Below are positions 31,550 to 40,463 of a stretch of DNA of 42,589 bases, piece by piece. The translations under genes and the position numbers were made by a program. The DNA is from Mycobacterium sp. E1747 (GTDB lineage: Bacteria; Actinomycetota; Actinomycetes; Mycobacteriales; Mycobacteriaceae): assembly GCF_001667775.1 (NCBI RefSeq), contig NZ_LZJI01000045.1, forward strand, positions 1-42,589, in the 5' to 3' direction. Every line of letters starts with the position of its first letter. Position 1 is the first letter of the stretch. The notes below the pieces were generated by a model. That model ran no database searches, was not told the origin of the DNA, and saw nothing but the letters and a program-made list of their open reading frames with translations.

Positions 31550-33895
31550 GTGAATGCTGTGACTGTGGGTGACGCGAACGGCTGGCGCGCCAGGCTCAAG
31601 TGCCTGCTCGACGAATACGGTGATAGGCGAACCCAACGGGCGGCTGCCGCGAAGGCCGAGGGCGTCAAGCTCGACCGCCTCGCCCTCGCGAAGCAGTGGC
31701 AATCCGAACTCGTCGACAACGGCCTTGCAGCGCCTGGATGGCCCAAAGCAGCCGGTGGCATGGAACTCTCGGTAGAGGATCAACTCGAGTACTACCGAAT
31801 GATGACGGCGGCCGGCGCCCCTCCGCACCCGTGCACGTTGTCGTTCATTCTCGCTCCGACCCTGATTCGGCACGGTACTGCGGAGCAGCGCGAGAGGTTT
31901 CTCGAACCACTACTGCGTGCCGACGAGTTTTGGTGCCAGGGGTTCTCCGAGCCCGGTGCCGGCAGTGATCTCGCCTCGCTGTCGACTCGGGCCGTACGAT
32001 CCGGCGATGTCTACCGCGTGAGCGGACAGAAAGTTTGGACGTCCATGGCCGATCGCGCAGATTGGATGTTCGCACTCGTGCGGACCGGGCCACCCGGCCG
32101 CAGCACCGAGGGCATCACGTATCTGCTCATCCCGATGAACAGCGCCGGAATCACCGTGCGGCCGCTGCGCGACATCAGCGGTGCGGCCCACTTCGCCGAG
32201 GTGTTCTTCGACGACGTCGAAGTCCCGGTCGCCAACGTGGTGGGCGAGGAAGGGCAAGGCTGGTCCATCATGCGCACCTCGCTAGGACACGAGCGCGCCA
32301 CGGCGTTCCTGGCGGACGAGTTCAAGTATCGCCGCACCGTCGATCAGGTTCTTCGGCTCGTGGTCGCCCGCGGCGAGGACGGCGACGCGGTCGTCCGGCA
32401 GGACGTCGCCCGGCTGGAGTCGGACGTGCACACCATCGCGACGAACAGTGCCCGTGCGCTGTCGGCGCTGCTTCGCGGTGAGGATCCAGGGGGAGTCGGA
32501 TCGGTGAATAGGCTGTTCAAGTCAGAGTTCGAGCAACGACTACACAGTCTGGCCCTGCGACTGCTCGGCCCGTACGCCGCGTTGGGGAGTAGAGCCGATT
32601 CGGCGCTGGACGGCGGCCGCTGGACCTTCGGCTACCTCATGAGCCGGGCGACCACAATCGGTGCCGGTACGGCGGAGATTCAACGCAACACCATCGCGGA
32701 ATCGGTCCTCGGATTGCCATCGCACCGCGGCGAGGGTACGCGGCAGGCGGTGGTTCGGCCGGGGGCTCCGCTGGCGGTCGCCGATCCAGCAGAACAGGAG
32801 TTGCGCGAGGTCCTATCGAGGGCGCTCGAGGGGCGCGTCGACCTCGCCGACGTCTTGAAGACCGACCGCCCCCACGACGCCGTCGATCACTTGACATGGT
32901 CAGCCCTCGTCGAATTCGGTTTGCCTGCACTCGCACTCGACGAATCCGTCGGTGGAGGAGGAGCCAGCGTGCGGCTCTTGTGCGCGGCGATCGAGGAGGT
33001 GGGTGCCTCGCTGTCCGCCGTGCCCCTCGTGGCGACGGTGGCCGCCTTGCACGTGGCGGCCGAGGTCGGTGCCGAAGACATTGTCAAGCGCATCGCCGCC
33101 GGCGCCCCGGCGGCGTTCGCTGTCCCGCTCGGCAACGGCGGCTGGATTACCGATGATGCGGAGCTGCCGGTCTACGAGGGTGACCGGCTCACCGGCATCG
33201 TCCCGGTCGTATCCGGGGCCCCTGCGGCCGACGTGCTACTAGTGCTGGCACGCTCGGCGTCGACCGGCGAGCCGACGCTCGTCGCCGTGGAGTCCGGCGC
33301 CGACGGCCTTACCGTGGCGGCGCAGCAGGTACTGGACTTGACGACGACCGTGGCCACCGTTTCAGCAACGGATGTTCTGGGGCGCTGCCTCACGCCGCGC
33401 GGTGAGCTGCGGGCGGCGTTGCGCGTTGCCGCCAGATACAGTGCGCTGGCCATCGCTGCGGACGCCGTCGGCGTCGCCTCCCGCGCACTGCGGATGGCCG
33501 TCGAGTGGGCGTCGGAGCGCGAGCAGTTCAACCGTCCCATCGGCAGCTTCCAGGCGATCTCGCACAGGTGTGCCGACATGCTCGTCGAGTTGGAGAGTGC
33601 GCGAAGTCTGGTGCTCTCGGCAGCGGACGCGCCGCTCGACGACGACAGTTCACAGCTCGCTGTCGATCTGGCCGTGGCAGCGGCGATCGACGGCGCCGTC
33701 AAGACCTCGGAGTCGGCGGTGCAGATCCACGGAGGAATTGGTTTCACGTGGGAACACCCCGTGCACATAGCGTTACGGAGGGCGTTGAGCGCCTCGGCGA
33801 TCGCAGGCCGGTCCGACATCCTTCGCGATCGAGCGGCGGCACACATCCTCGCGCCGCTGCAGGAGAAGCGGCTCGAACAAGCACTGGCACGCTAA
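31550..33895 (+). CDS. Fused double acyl-CoA dehydrogenase (FadE34-like architecture)
   Basis: A 781-residue protein made of two ACAD units. Unit 1 (about 1-390) has WCQGFSEPGAGSDLASL (128-144), GQKVWTSMADRADW, Glu249 in SLGHERATAF at the catalytic place, and IGAGTAEIQRNTIAESVLGL. Unit 2 (about 405-781) is of the short beta type, with EREQFNRPIGSFQAISHRCA and QIHGGIGFTWEHPVHIALRR. The arrangement joins what are separate alpha and beta subunits elsewhere in this window. It resembles mycobacterial FadE34, which acts on sterol side chains. GTG start at 31550 with no ribosome site; in-frame GTGs at 31559 and 31565 are alternatives. The synthetase gene follows after 22 nt. Confidence 0.9.
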   Translation: MNAVTVGDANGWRARLKCLLDEYGDRRTQRAAAAKAEGVKLDRLALAKQWQSELVDNGLAAPGWPKAAGGMELSVEDQLEYYRMMTAAGAPPHPCTLSFILAPTLIRHGTAEQRERFLEPLLRADEFWCQGFSEPGAGSDLASLSTRAVRSGDVYRVSGQKVWTSMADRADWMFALVRTGPPGRSTEGITYLLIPMNSAGITVRPLRDISGAAHFAEVFFDDVEVPVANVVGEEGQGWSIMRTSLGHERATAFLADEFKYRRTVDQVLRLVVARGEDGDAVVRQDVARLESDVHTIATNSARALSALLRGEDPGGVGSVNRLFKSEFEQRLHSLALRLLGPYAALGSRADSALDGGRWTFGYLMSRATTIGAGTAEIQRNTIAESVLGLPSHRGEGTRQAVVRPGAPLAVADPAEQELREVLSRALEGRVDLADVLKTDRPHDAVDHLTWSALVEFGLPALALDESVGGGGASVRLLCAAIEEVGASLSAVPLVATVAALHVAAEVGAEDIVKRIAAGAPAAFAVPLGNGGWITDDAELPVYEGDRLTGIVPVVSGAPAADVLLVLARSASTGEPTLVAVESGADGLTVAAQQVLDLTTTVATVSATDVLGRCLTPRGELRAALRVAARYSALAIAADAVGVASRALRMAVEWASEREQFNRPIGSFQAISHRCADMLVELESARSLVLSAADAPLDDDSSQLAVDLAVAAAIDGAVKTSESAVQIHGGIGFTWEHPVHIALRRALSASAIAGRSDILRDRAAAHILAPLQEKRLEQALAR

Positions 33896-33917
33896 GGCCC
33901 GACGACCGGAGCATCCC

Positions 33918-35423
33918 GTGAGCATTTCGTTGTTGTTGGAGATGGCGCAGAGCGCAGCCCTTGCGGTCAGCGGAAAGGCCGCCGTCGTCTCCGGCGAGTT
34001 GCGATTGAGCACAGCGGAACTGAGCGATCTGGCCGACGGCGGCGCCGGTGTGATAGCCGCCTCCGGCGCACAGCACGTCGCCTACGTCGGCACCGGCGGC
34101 GCGATGCTGCCCCTGCTGTTATTCGCGTCCGCGCGCGCCGCGGTACCGGTGACCCCGCTGAACTACCGCCTGTCCGCCGACGGACTGCGGACGCTGATCG
34201 GCAGGCTGCCCGAACCGCTGGTGATAGCCGACGATGAGTACCGCCAAATGATCGGCGGCGCAGGGTCGGCAACGATGAGCTCGGCGGAATTCCTTGACGC
34301 GGCCCGGATCGCCGATCCCGCCGCGGAGGTCGCCGACCCGGATGCGGTCGCGGTGGTGCTGTTTACCTCCGGCACCACCTCGGCACCGAAAGCCGTTGAG
34401 CTGAGACACAACAACCTGACGAGCTATATCATGGGCACCGTCGAGTTCGACTCCGCGGAGGCGGACGATGCGGCGCTGATCTGCGTTCCGCCGTATCACA
34501 TCGCCGGCGTGTCGGCGGCTCTGTCAAACCTCTACGCGGGCCGCAAGATGGTCTACCTGACCGCCTTCGACGCCCCCGAGTGGGTCCGCCTCGTCGACCA
34601 AGAAGCCATCACCACGGCGACCGTCGTACCGACCATGCTCGACCGCATCGCAGCCGCTCTGGAAAACGCGGGCACGACGCTGCCGACCCTGCGCACACTG
34701 GCCTACGGCGGTTCCAAAGTCGCTCTGCCCCTGGTCCGCAAAGCACTCGGATTGCTGCCCGAGGTCGGCTTCGTCAACGCATACGGTCTCACCGAGACGT
34801 CCTCGACCATCGCCGTGCTGGGTCCCGAGGACCACCGCGCCGCGTTCGAGTCCGACGATGACGCCGTAGCACGCCGACTCGGCTCGGTCGGCCGACCCGT
34901 CCCCACGATCGAGGTCCAAATCCGCGCCGAAGACGGCACCGTCCTGGGACCCGACGAACCGGGTGAACTGTACGTGCGGGGCGAGCAGGTGTCGGGCCGC
35001 TACACCGGCATCGGGTCGGTGCTCGACGCCGACGGCTGGTTCCCGACCAAGGACGTCGCCCACCTCGACGCCGACGGCTATCTGTTCATCGGCGGCCGCT
35101 CGGATGACACCATCATCCGCGGCGGGGAGAATATCGCCCCCGCCGAGATCGAGAACGTCCTCGTCGAGCATCCGGAGGTACGCGAGGTCGCTGTCGTCGG
35201 CGCCGACGACCCGCAGTGGGGACAAATCATCGTCGCCGTCGTCGTCCCCGCCGAAGGGACCAGCCCCGACATCGAGGACCTGCGCGGGTTCGTCCGCGGA
35301 CAGCTGCGCGGGTCGCGCACCCCCGATCGCGTGGTGTTCCGCGCTGAGCTGCCCACCAACGCGACGGGCAAGGTGCTACGCCGCGAACTCGTCAACGAAC
35401 TGAATGAGAAGGAATTGGCATGA
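33918..35423 (+). CDS. Acyl-CoA synthetase (AMP-binding, FadD-like)
   Basis: A 501-residue class I adenylate-forming enzyme starting at GTG 33918 (CGGAGCATCCC upstream). It has VLFTSGTTSAPKAVELRHNN (phosphate loop), YGLTETSSTI, GRSDDTIIRGGENIAPAEIE with the hinge region, and the C-terminal lysine in TNATGKVLRREL. It forms an acyl-CoA from a free acid. The gene is in an operon with the fused ACAD upstream and is coupled by a 4-nt ATGA overlap to a 100-residue protein downstream, suggesting activation and first oxidation of the same acid. It is a different subfamily from the synthetases at 15771 and 36950. Confidence 0.93.
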   Translation: MSISLLLEMAQSAALAVSGKAAVVSGELRLSTAELSDLADGGAGVIAASGAQHVAYVGTGGAMLPLLLFASARAAVPVTPLNYRLSADGLRTLIGRLPEPLVIADDEYRQMIGGAGSATMSSAEFLDAARIADPAAEVADPDAVAVVLFTSGTTSAPKAVELRHNNLTSYIMGTVEFDSAEADDAALICVPPYHIAGVSAALSNLYAGRKMVYLTAFDAPEWVRLVDQEAITTATVVPTMLDRIAAALENAGTTLPTLRTLAYGGSKVALPLVRKALGLLPEVGFVNAYGLTETSSTIAVLGPEDHRAAFESDDDAVARRLGSVGRPVPTIEVQIRAEDGTVLGPDEPGELYVRGEQVSGRYTGIGSVLDADGWFPTKDVAHLDADGYLFIGGRSDDTIIRGGENIAPAEIENVLVEHPEVREVAVVGADDPQWGQIIVAVVVPAEGTSPDIEDLRGFVRGQLRGSRTPDRVVFRAELPTNATGKVLRRELVNELNEKELA

Positions 35424-35722
35424 TCAAGAACGGCACCCGCCTGCAGAGTCAGGTCTGCGACACCCAGGTCATCGTCGTGCGCAGCGCCGAGTCCCTCGAT
35501 GACCTCCGCGCCGGCGGCGCCCCGATGATCCCCATCGGGGCCGAGGTCGACGCCAACCTGATCCTTGACGATGCGCACTCCGAAGGCACCGTGATGGGCA
35601 AGCGCTACGTCGACGACACAGGCGCCGAGGTCCTGGTGACCCGGGCGGGCAACGGCTCCCTGTCGGTGGGCACCACGCCGCTGAGGATCAAGGAAGCCAA
35701 GCCGCTGCCGGCCAGTGACTGA
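35420..35722 (+). CDS. Small protein of unknown function, translationally coupled to the acyl-CoA synthetase
   Basis: A 100-residue protein whose ATG (35420) overlaps the synthetase stop. I do not recognise the family with certainty. It has a Cys at position 13 (VCDTQVIVVRSAES), a Gly-rich stretch RAGGAPMIPIGAEV, then GKRYVDDTGAEVLVTRAGNG and a C-terminal LRIKEAKPLPASD. The look is of a small beta-rich domain. Similar proteins seem to accompany FadD genes in actinobacteria, where the RAGG stretch often reads RCGG; here that second Cys is absent. A carrier, activator or subunit role for the synthetase is inference only. Confidence 0.7.
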   Translation: MIKNGTRLQSQVCDTQVIVVRSAESLDDLRAGGAPMIPIGAEVDANLILDDAHSEGTVMGKRYVDDTGAEVLVTRAGNGSLSVGTTPLRIKEAKPLPASD

Positions 35723-35802
35723 TCAGTCCCGCATCGCGTCGCCGATTTCAACTACCGAAAGAACATCGTTCAACAGGACGGGTCGCCCGCGGACTACGAG
35801 GG

Positions 35803-35856
35803 TACGTCAACGGCGAGGTGCTGCGCCTGGATGGCGCGCAGCGGTTCGCGCCGAAG
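35803..35856 (+). pseudogene. C-terminal tail of a lost SDR gene
   Basis: In one plus-strand frame the sequence reads YVNGEVLRLDGAQRFAPK, the standard last strand and helix of a short-chain dehydrogenase (Y-x-x-G-x-x-x-x-x-D-G). No SDR body precedes it. The 80 bases upstream, in another frame, give FNYRKNIVQQDGSPADYEG, which I cannot place. It is therefore a remnant in the 143-bp gap between the small protein and the convergent ACAD gene. Confidence 0.6.
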
Positions 35857-35865
35857 TCATCGCTC

Positions 35866-36858
35866 TCATTTTGGTATCAGCGCCGCCCGGTGGCTTTCGA
35901 CGGTGCCATTCATCGCGCGATCCACCCTGATCCGCCGCAAGAAAAGGTGGAGATCATGCTCCCATGTGAACCCGATGCCGCCATGAACTTGCAATGCCGT
36001 ACTCGCGACGTCGGATGCGGCGCTCTTGGCGAAGGCGACGGCTGCGGCGACCGAACGCGTACGGGCAGCCGGGTCGGCGCATTCGTCGATCGCAAGCGAG
36101 GCTGACCACAGTGCCGCACGAGCCGCCTCGACGGCGACGGTCATGTTGGCGCAGTGGTGCTTGACCGCCTGGAACGATCCGATCGCCGCACCGAACTGCT
36201 TGCGTTGGCCGGCGTAGGTCACCGTCATGTCGAGCAGGGTGGCTGCCCCGCCGAGCGCATCCCAGGCCCGGTGCAGGGCCAGTGCGTCTGACACGAAGTT
36301 GGTGGTGCCCTGGGGCATTTGAATCGTGACGACATCGCCGGCATGCGCGTGGGTTCGGGCCCACGAGCGAGTCAGATCGAGCGTGGACAAGGTTCGCAAG
36401 CGGGGTTCGTGCAGAACTCTGATGAGATCGCCGGCGTCATCGCGGCCGACGAGGACGACGGTCTGCATATCGGACGCCATCGGCAACGGTGCCGATCCGT
36501 CGGTGCGTTCCACCGCGACACTGACGAGGTGCTCATTCGGCGCCACGTCTTCGCCGGTCCGTTCTCGAGCAGCGCCGATCAACCACTGCGCGATCGCGAT
36601 GTCGGCGATGGGCAGCGAACTCGCGGCGCGAGCGTGCGCCTCGCTCACCACCGCCAGATCTGCGTGGACACCGCCGCCGTCCGGCGTCAATAGGGCGAGA
36701 AGCCCGGATTCCGAGGCGTGCGTGACGGCCCGGGTATCGATCGTGACGGGAGACGAGTCAAGACTGGCCCGTACCTGTTCGAGCGGATCGTGGACTCGCA
36801 GCCATGAACTTTCGGCTCGTGCGAGCTCCAACTGCTCCGATGTGGGCGTCGCGTGCAC
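35866..36858 (-). CDS. Acyl-CoA dehydrogenase, short beta-type subunit
   Basis: A 330-residue protein of the same short type as 8200-9204. Visible features are DVVTIQMPQGTTNFVSDALA, GQRKQFGAAIGSFQAVKHHC, and ALQVHGGIGFTWEHDLHLFL. The N-terminal half is poorly conserved, as usual for beta subunits, which supply part of the FAD site but no catalytic base. No alpha subunit is adjacent. The alpha-type ACAD at 24123-25307 is the natural unpaired partner. ATG/GTG start near 36858. The phased operator 36874-36900 lies 16 nt upstream and is shared with the divergent synthetase gene. Confidence 0.85.
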   Translation of the reverse strand: MHATPTSEQLELARAESSWLRVHDPLEQVRASLDSSPVTIDTRAVTHASESGLLALLTPDGGGVHADLAVVSEAHARAASSLPIADIAIAQWLIGAARERTGEDVAPNEHLVSVAVERTDGSAPLPMASDMQTVVLVGRDDAGDLIRVLHEPRLRTLSTLDLTRSWARTHAHAGDVVTIQMPQGTTNFVSDALALHRAWDALGGAATLLDMTVTYAGQRKQFGAAIGSFQAVKHHCANMTVAVEAARAALWSASLAIDECADPAARTRSVAAAVAFAKSAASDVASTALQVHGGIGFTWEHDLHLFLRRIRVDRAMNGTVESHRAALIPK

Positions 36859-36873
36859 GTGACCTCCTGGTAG

Positions 36874-36900
36874 GTTGACCTAGTAAACCACGTCTACTAC
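36874..36900. promoter_or_regulatory. 9-bp phased operator-like element, ACAD/synthetase divergent promoter
   Basis: Units GTTGACCTA, GTAAACCAC, GTCTACTAC, all GTnnAC with three-base spacers; GTTGG follows. Core dyad TTGAC-CTA-GTAAA. It lies 16 nt from the ACAD start and 50 nt from the synthetase ATG at 36950. Confidence 0.7.
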
Positions 36901-36949
36901 GTTGGCAGAAGGTGCGGTTCATTCGCACGCGTCGAATTGGAAAGCGGCG

Positions 36950-38443
36950 ATGACAACTCTGAGTACTGCCCTTAAACGTCTGTGGGCGACAGACGATGCC
37001 GCGAACGTTGTTCAGTTCAACGGCGACTGGTACACATGGCGGCAGCTCAAGCAGTTGTCGGAAAACGTAGGTCGGGCGTTGTCCGACGCCGGAGCCACAC
37101 CCGGTACGCGTGTAGCGGTCGTGTTCGGAAACAGGTTTGAGTCGATCGCCATCCTGATGTCCGCCATCGTGGACGGCTGGACTCTGGTGACGCTCAACCC
37201 GTTGCAGCCCGCCGAGCGGTTGAACGCCGACCTCGCCGCCACGGGTGTCGCTTACGTGATCAGCCCGGCGCACAACTTCGACGAAAGCGGGTTCCCGGAG
37301 GCCGTTGCCGGCCTCGGTGCGTCGTCATGGAGTGTCGACGGCGACGCGGTGGTGCTACGCACCAGCACGTGCCGACGCGACGAGAACCCGGATCCCAAAG
37401 TGCAAATCGAGATGCTGACGTCGGGGACCACAGGACCGGCCAAGCGCATACCGCTCACACGCCGTCAGCTCGAGTCGTCACTGTCGGCCGCCCTCGTGCA
37501 CCACGACCGGTCGCATGGTCACGACCGCGCGCCGTTCAGCGGTGCTGTTGCGCTGGTCATCGTTCCGATCGTTCACATTGGCGGGCTGTGGGGTGTGCTG
37601 CAGGCGTTGACCACTGGGCGACCGATAGTTCTGCTCGAACGATTCACCGTGGACGGGTGGGTCGCCGCGATCAAACAGCACAAGCCGAAGCTCGCGGGGC
37701 TACCGCCCGCCGCCATCAGGTCCGTCCTCGACTCCGACATCACACGCGAGGATCTCTCTAGCGTGCGTGCGCTCAACGCGGGTACCAGTCCGGTGCCGCC
37801 GGAACTCGTCGAGGCCTTCTTGGATCGATTCGGCATACCGATCCTGGTCGTCTACGGCGCCACCGAGTTCTCCGGTGCGGTGGCGGGATGGAACCTGAAG
37901 GATTTCCATGCGCATTGGCAGGACAAGCGCGGCAGTGTCGGGCGGCCATTCCCCGGAGTCCGGCTGCGTGTCGTCGACGACGAGGGATCCGAAGTCGCGG
38001 CGGGAACGCCGGGCCGCCTCCAGATAGCCACGCCGCAGGCGGGCCTCAACGGCGACACCTGGCTGACTACGAGCGATATCGCGCGGGTGGATGTGGACGG
38101 CTTCCTCTACATCGACGGTCGCGCGGATGACGTCATCATCCGGGGCGGCTTCAAGATCTCGCCGGAGACCGTCGTGAACGCACTGCGCCGCCACGAGGCC
38201 GTCGCCGACGCCACCGTGGTAGGTGTTCCCGACAAACGCCTCGGCCAGATCCCCATCGCAGCAGTCGAACTGCGGCCGGGGGCGCACGCCGATGCGGAGA
38301 CGCTGCGAGCACACTGCCGGGCCCTGCTCGCTCCGTACGAAGTGCCCGCCGAGGTGCACATCATCGACCAGCTGCCGCGCGGCGCAGCGCTGAAGGTGGA
38401 CCGGCGCGGCATCACGACGATCCTGGAATCCCTGCGCACATGA
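36950..38443 (+). CDS. Acyl-CoA synthetase (class I adenylate-forming)
   Basis: A 497-residue enzyme from ATG 36950 (GGAAAGCGGCG upstream); a TTG at 36902 is less likely because it abuts the operator. The phosphate loop is MLTSGTTGPAKRIPLTR, the later motifs are VVYGATEFSG and GRADDVIIRGGFKISPETVV, and the end carries LPRGAALKVDRRG with the catalytic Lys. It is expected to make an acyl-CoA. It opens the run synthetase, thiolase, hydratase, SDR, dehydratase (36950-42589), which together could complete one beta-oxidation round. Confidence 0.9.
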   Translation: MTTLSTALKRLWATDDAANVVQFNGDWYTWRQLKQLSENVGRALSDAGATPGTRVAVVFGNRFESIAILMSAIVDGWTLVTLNPLQPAERLNADLAATGVAYVISPAHNFDESGFPEAVAGLGASSWSVDGDAVVLRTSTCRRDENPDPKVQIEMLTSGTTGPAKRIPLTRRQLESSLSAALVHHDRSHGHDRAPFSGAVALVIVPIVHIGGLWGVLQALTTGRPIVLLERFTVDGWVAAIKQHKPKLAGLPPAAIRSVLDSDITREDLSSVRALNAGTSPVPPELVEAFLDRFGIPILVVYGATEFSGAVAGWNLKDFHAHWQDKRGSVGRPFPGVRLRVVDDEGSEVAAGTPGRLQIATPQAGLNGDTWLTTSDIARVDVDGFLYIDGRADDVIIRGGFKISPETVVNALRRHEAVADATVVGVPDKRLGQIPIAAVELRPGAHADAETLRAHCRALLAPYEVPAEVHIIDQLPRGAALKVDRRGITTILESLRT

Positions 38444-38510
38444 GTGCGGCGAAAGTCGACGCAGCGGTCCGTACGAAACACACCGAATACAACTGATTGA
38501 GGAGAGTTAC

Positions 38511-39668
38511 ATGCCTGAAGCCGTAATCGTCGAGGCCGTCCGTTCGCCCGTCGGCAAACGTAACGGAGGACTGTCGGGCACGCATCCCGGCGAGCTTTCC
38601 GCACAGGTTCTCAACGGGCTGGTCGAGCGCGCAGGTGTGGACCCAGCGCTGGTCGACGACGTCATCTGGGGCTGCGTTCAGCAGGTCGGCGAGCAAGCGT
38701 TGGACATCGCCCGCATGGCGGTGCTAGAGGCGGGGTGGCCGGACACGGTGCCCGGCGTGACCATCGACAGGCAGTGCGGATCCAGCCAGCAGTCCATTCA
38801 CTTCGCCGCGGCCGGTGTGGTCGCCGGACACTACGACGTCGTCGTGGCCGGAGGGGTCGAGTCGATGTCGCGAGTCCCGATGGGTGCCAACGTCGCCAAC
38901 TCCGGAAGTCCGTTTCCGGAAAGCTTCATGGCGAGATACGGTGTGGCCCCGAACCAGGGCCTGGGCGCCGAGATGATCGCCGAGCAGTGGGGTCTCGACC
39001 GCGCGGCGTTGGATCGGTTCTCACTCGACTCGCACGAGAAGGCAGCCTCCGCGCAGGACTCGGGTGCCTTCGACAACCAGATCGTCGGCATCAAGGCTAA
39101 GGACGCCGACGGCAACGACACCGTGGTCCTCAAGGACGAGGGCATCCGCCGTGGCACACCGATCGAGAAAATGGCGCAGCTCAAACCCGCGTTCAAGGAG
39201 AACGGCGTGATCCACGCGGGCAACTCCAGCCAAATCTCGGACGGCTCCGCGGCGCTGCTGATCATGTCGGCCGAAAAGGCGAAGTCGTTGGGGCTCAAAC
39301 CGATCGCGCGGGTACACACCGCAGTCTTGGCGGGAGCCGATCCGGTGATCATGTTGACTGCGCCGATTCCGGCGACGCAGAAGGCGCTGGCCAAGTCAGG
39401 TCTGACGATCGAGGATATCGGCGCGTTCGAGGTCAACGAGGCGTTCGCGCCCGTGCCGATGGCGTGGCTCGCGGAGATCGGCGGCGACGAGAAGAGGCTC
39501 AACCCAAATGGGGGAGCCATCGCGTTGGGTCACCCGCTCGGGGGTTCGGGTGCGCGCATCGCGACGACACTGTTGCATCACATGCGAAACAACGGCATTC
39601 AGTATGGCCTGCAGACGATGTGTGAAGGTGGCGGGCAGGCTAACGCGACGATCTTCGAGCTGCTGTGA
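38511..39668 (+). CDS. Thiolase (acetyl-CoA acyltransferase, FadA-like)
   Basis: A 385-residue degradative-type thiolase. Acyl-accepting Cys89 lies in TIDRQCGSSQQSIHFAA. His341 is in ALGHPLGGSGAR, and the second catalytic Cys371 is in MCEGGGQANA. It cleaves a 3-oxoacyl-CoA with CoA to acetyl- or propionyl-CoA and a shortened acyl-CoA. The ATG at 38511 has a strong site, GAGGAGAGTTAC, 67 nt after the synthetase stop. The 3' end overlaps the enoyl-CoA hydratase start (GTGA) by 4 nt. Confidence 0.94.
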   Translation: MPEAVIVEAVRSPVGKRNGGLSGTHPGELSAQVLNGLVERAGVDPALVDDVIWGCVQQVGEQALDIARMAVLEAGWPDTVPGVTIDRQCGSSQQSIHFAAAGVVAGHYDVVVAGGVESMSRVPMGANVANSGSPFPESFMARYGVAPNQGLGAEMIAEQWGLDRAALDRFSLDSHEKAASAQDSGAFDNQIVGIKAKDADGNDTVVLKDEGIRRGTPIEKMAQLKPAFKENGVIHAGNSSQISDGSAALLIMSAEKAKSLGLKPIARVHTAVLAGADPVIMLTAPIPATQKALAKSGLTIEDIGAFEVNEAFAPVPMAWLAEIGGDEKRLNPNGGAIALGHPLGGSGARIATTLLHHMRNNGIQYGLQTMCEGGGQANATIFELL

Positions 39669-40459
39669 CAGCCGAAAGTCCCGCCGCGCTGACGGAGCAG
39701 CGGGGCAATGTCCTGATCGTCACCATCAACCGGCCGGAGGCACGCAACGCCGTCAACGGCGCCGTCAGTGCGGCGGTGGGTGACGCCTTGCAAGCTGCTC
39801 AGCATGATCCGGAGGTGCGGGCCGTCGTCATCACCGGCGCGGGCGACAAGTCATTCTGCGCAGGGGCCGACCTGAAGGCGATCGGTCGAGGCGAGAACCT
39901 GATGCATCCAGTACACCCAGAGTGGGGTTTCGCCGGATACGTGCGCCACTACATCGACAAGCCGACGATCGCGGCGGTCAACGGCACCGCACTGGGCGGC
40001 GGCTCAGAACTCGTCCTGGCCAGCGACCTGGTGGTGGCCGACGAGCGCGCGCTGCTGGGGCTCCCGGAGGTCAAGCGCGGTCTGATCGCTGGCGCCGGCG
40101 GTGTATTCCGTCTCGTCGAGCAGCTTCCCCGCAAGGTGGCCATGCAGCTCATCGTCACCGGAGACCCCATCTCCGCGACCGATGCCGAGCGATGGGGTCT
40201 GGTGAACGAGGTGGTGCCCGACGGCACCTGCTTGGAGGCGGCGCTAGCGCTTGCCGAGCGCATCACCGCCAATGCGCCGTTGTCGGTGTGGGCCAGCAAG
40301 CGGGTCGCGCACGGTGTCGACGACGGGGTTATCACCCGAGAGGAAGCCGACTGGGATCGGACCGAGGCCGAGTTCGGCACATTGTTGAGCAGTGAGGACG
40401 CAAAGGAAGGACCGCTGGCCTTCGCCGAAAAGCGGCCCGCGATCTGGAAGGCACGTTGA
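39665..40459 (+). CDS. Enoyl-CoA hydratase (crotonase family)
   Basis: A 264-residue crotonase starting at GTG 39665, overlapping the thiolase stop. It has AGDKSFCAGADLKAIGRGEN, VNGTALGGGSELVLASDLVV with the first catalytic Glu, and GLPEVKRGLIAGAGGVFRLV with the second. It is therefore fully equipped to hydrate 2-enoyl-CoA, in contrast to the crotonase at 11297. Its coupling to the thiolase indicates that both work in the same beta-oxidation cycle. The downstream SDR follows after 4 nt. Confidence 0.93.
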   Translation: MTAESPAALTEQRGNVLIVTINRPEARNAVNGAVSAAVGDALQAAQHDPEVRAVVITGAGDKSFCAGADLKAIGRGENLMHPVHPEWGFAGYVRHYIDKPTIAAVNGTALGGGSELVLASDLVVADERALLGLPEVKRGLIAGAGGVFRLVEQLPRKVAMQLIVTGDPISATDAERWGLVNEVVPDGTCLEAALALAERITANAPLSVWASKRVAHGVDDGVITREEADWDRTEAEFGTLLSSEDAKEGPLAFAEKRPAIWKAR

Positions 40460-40463
40460 CACC

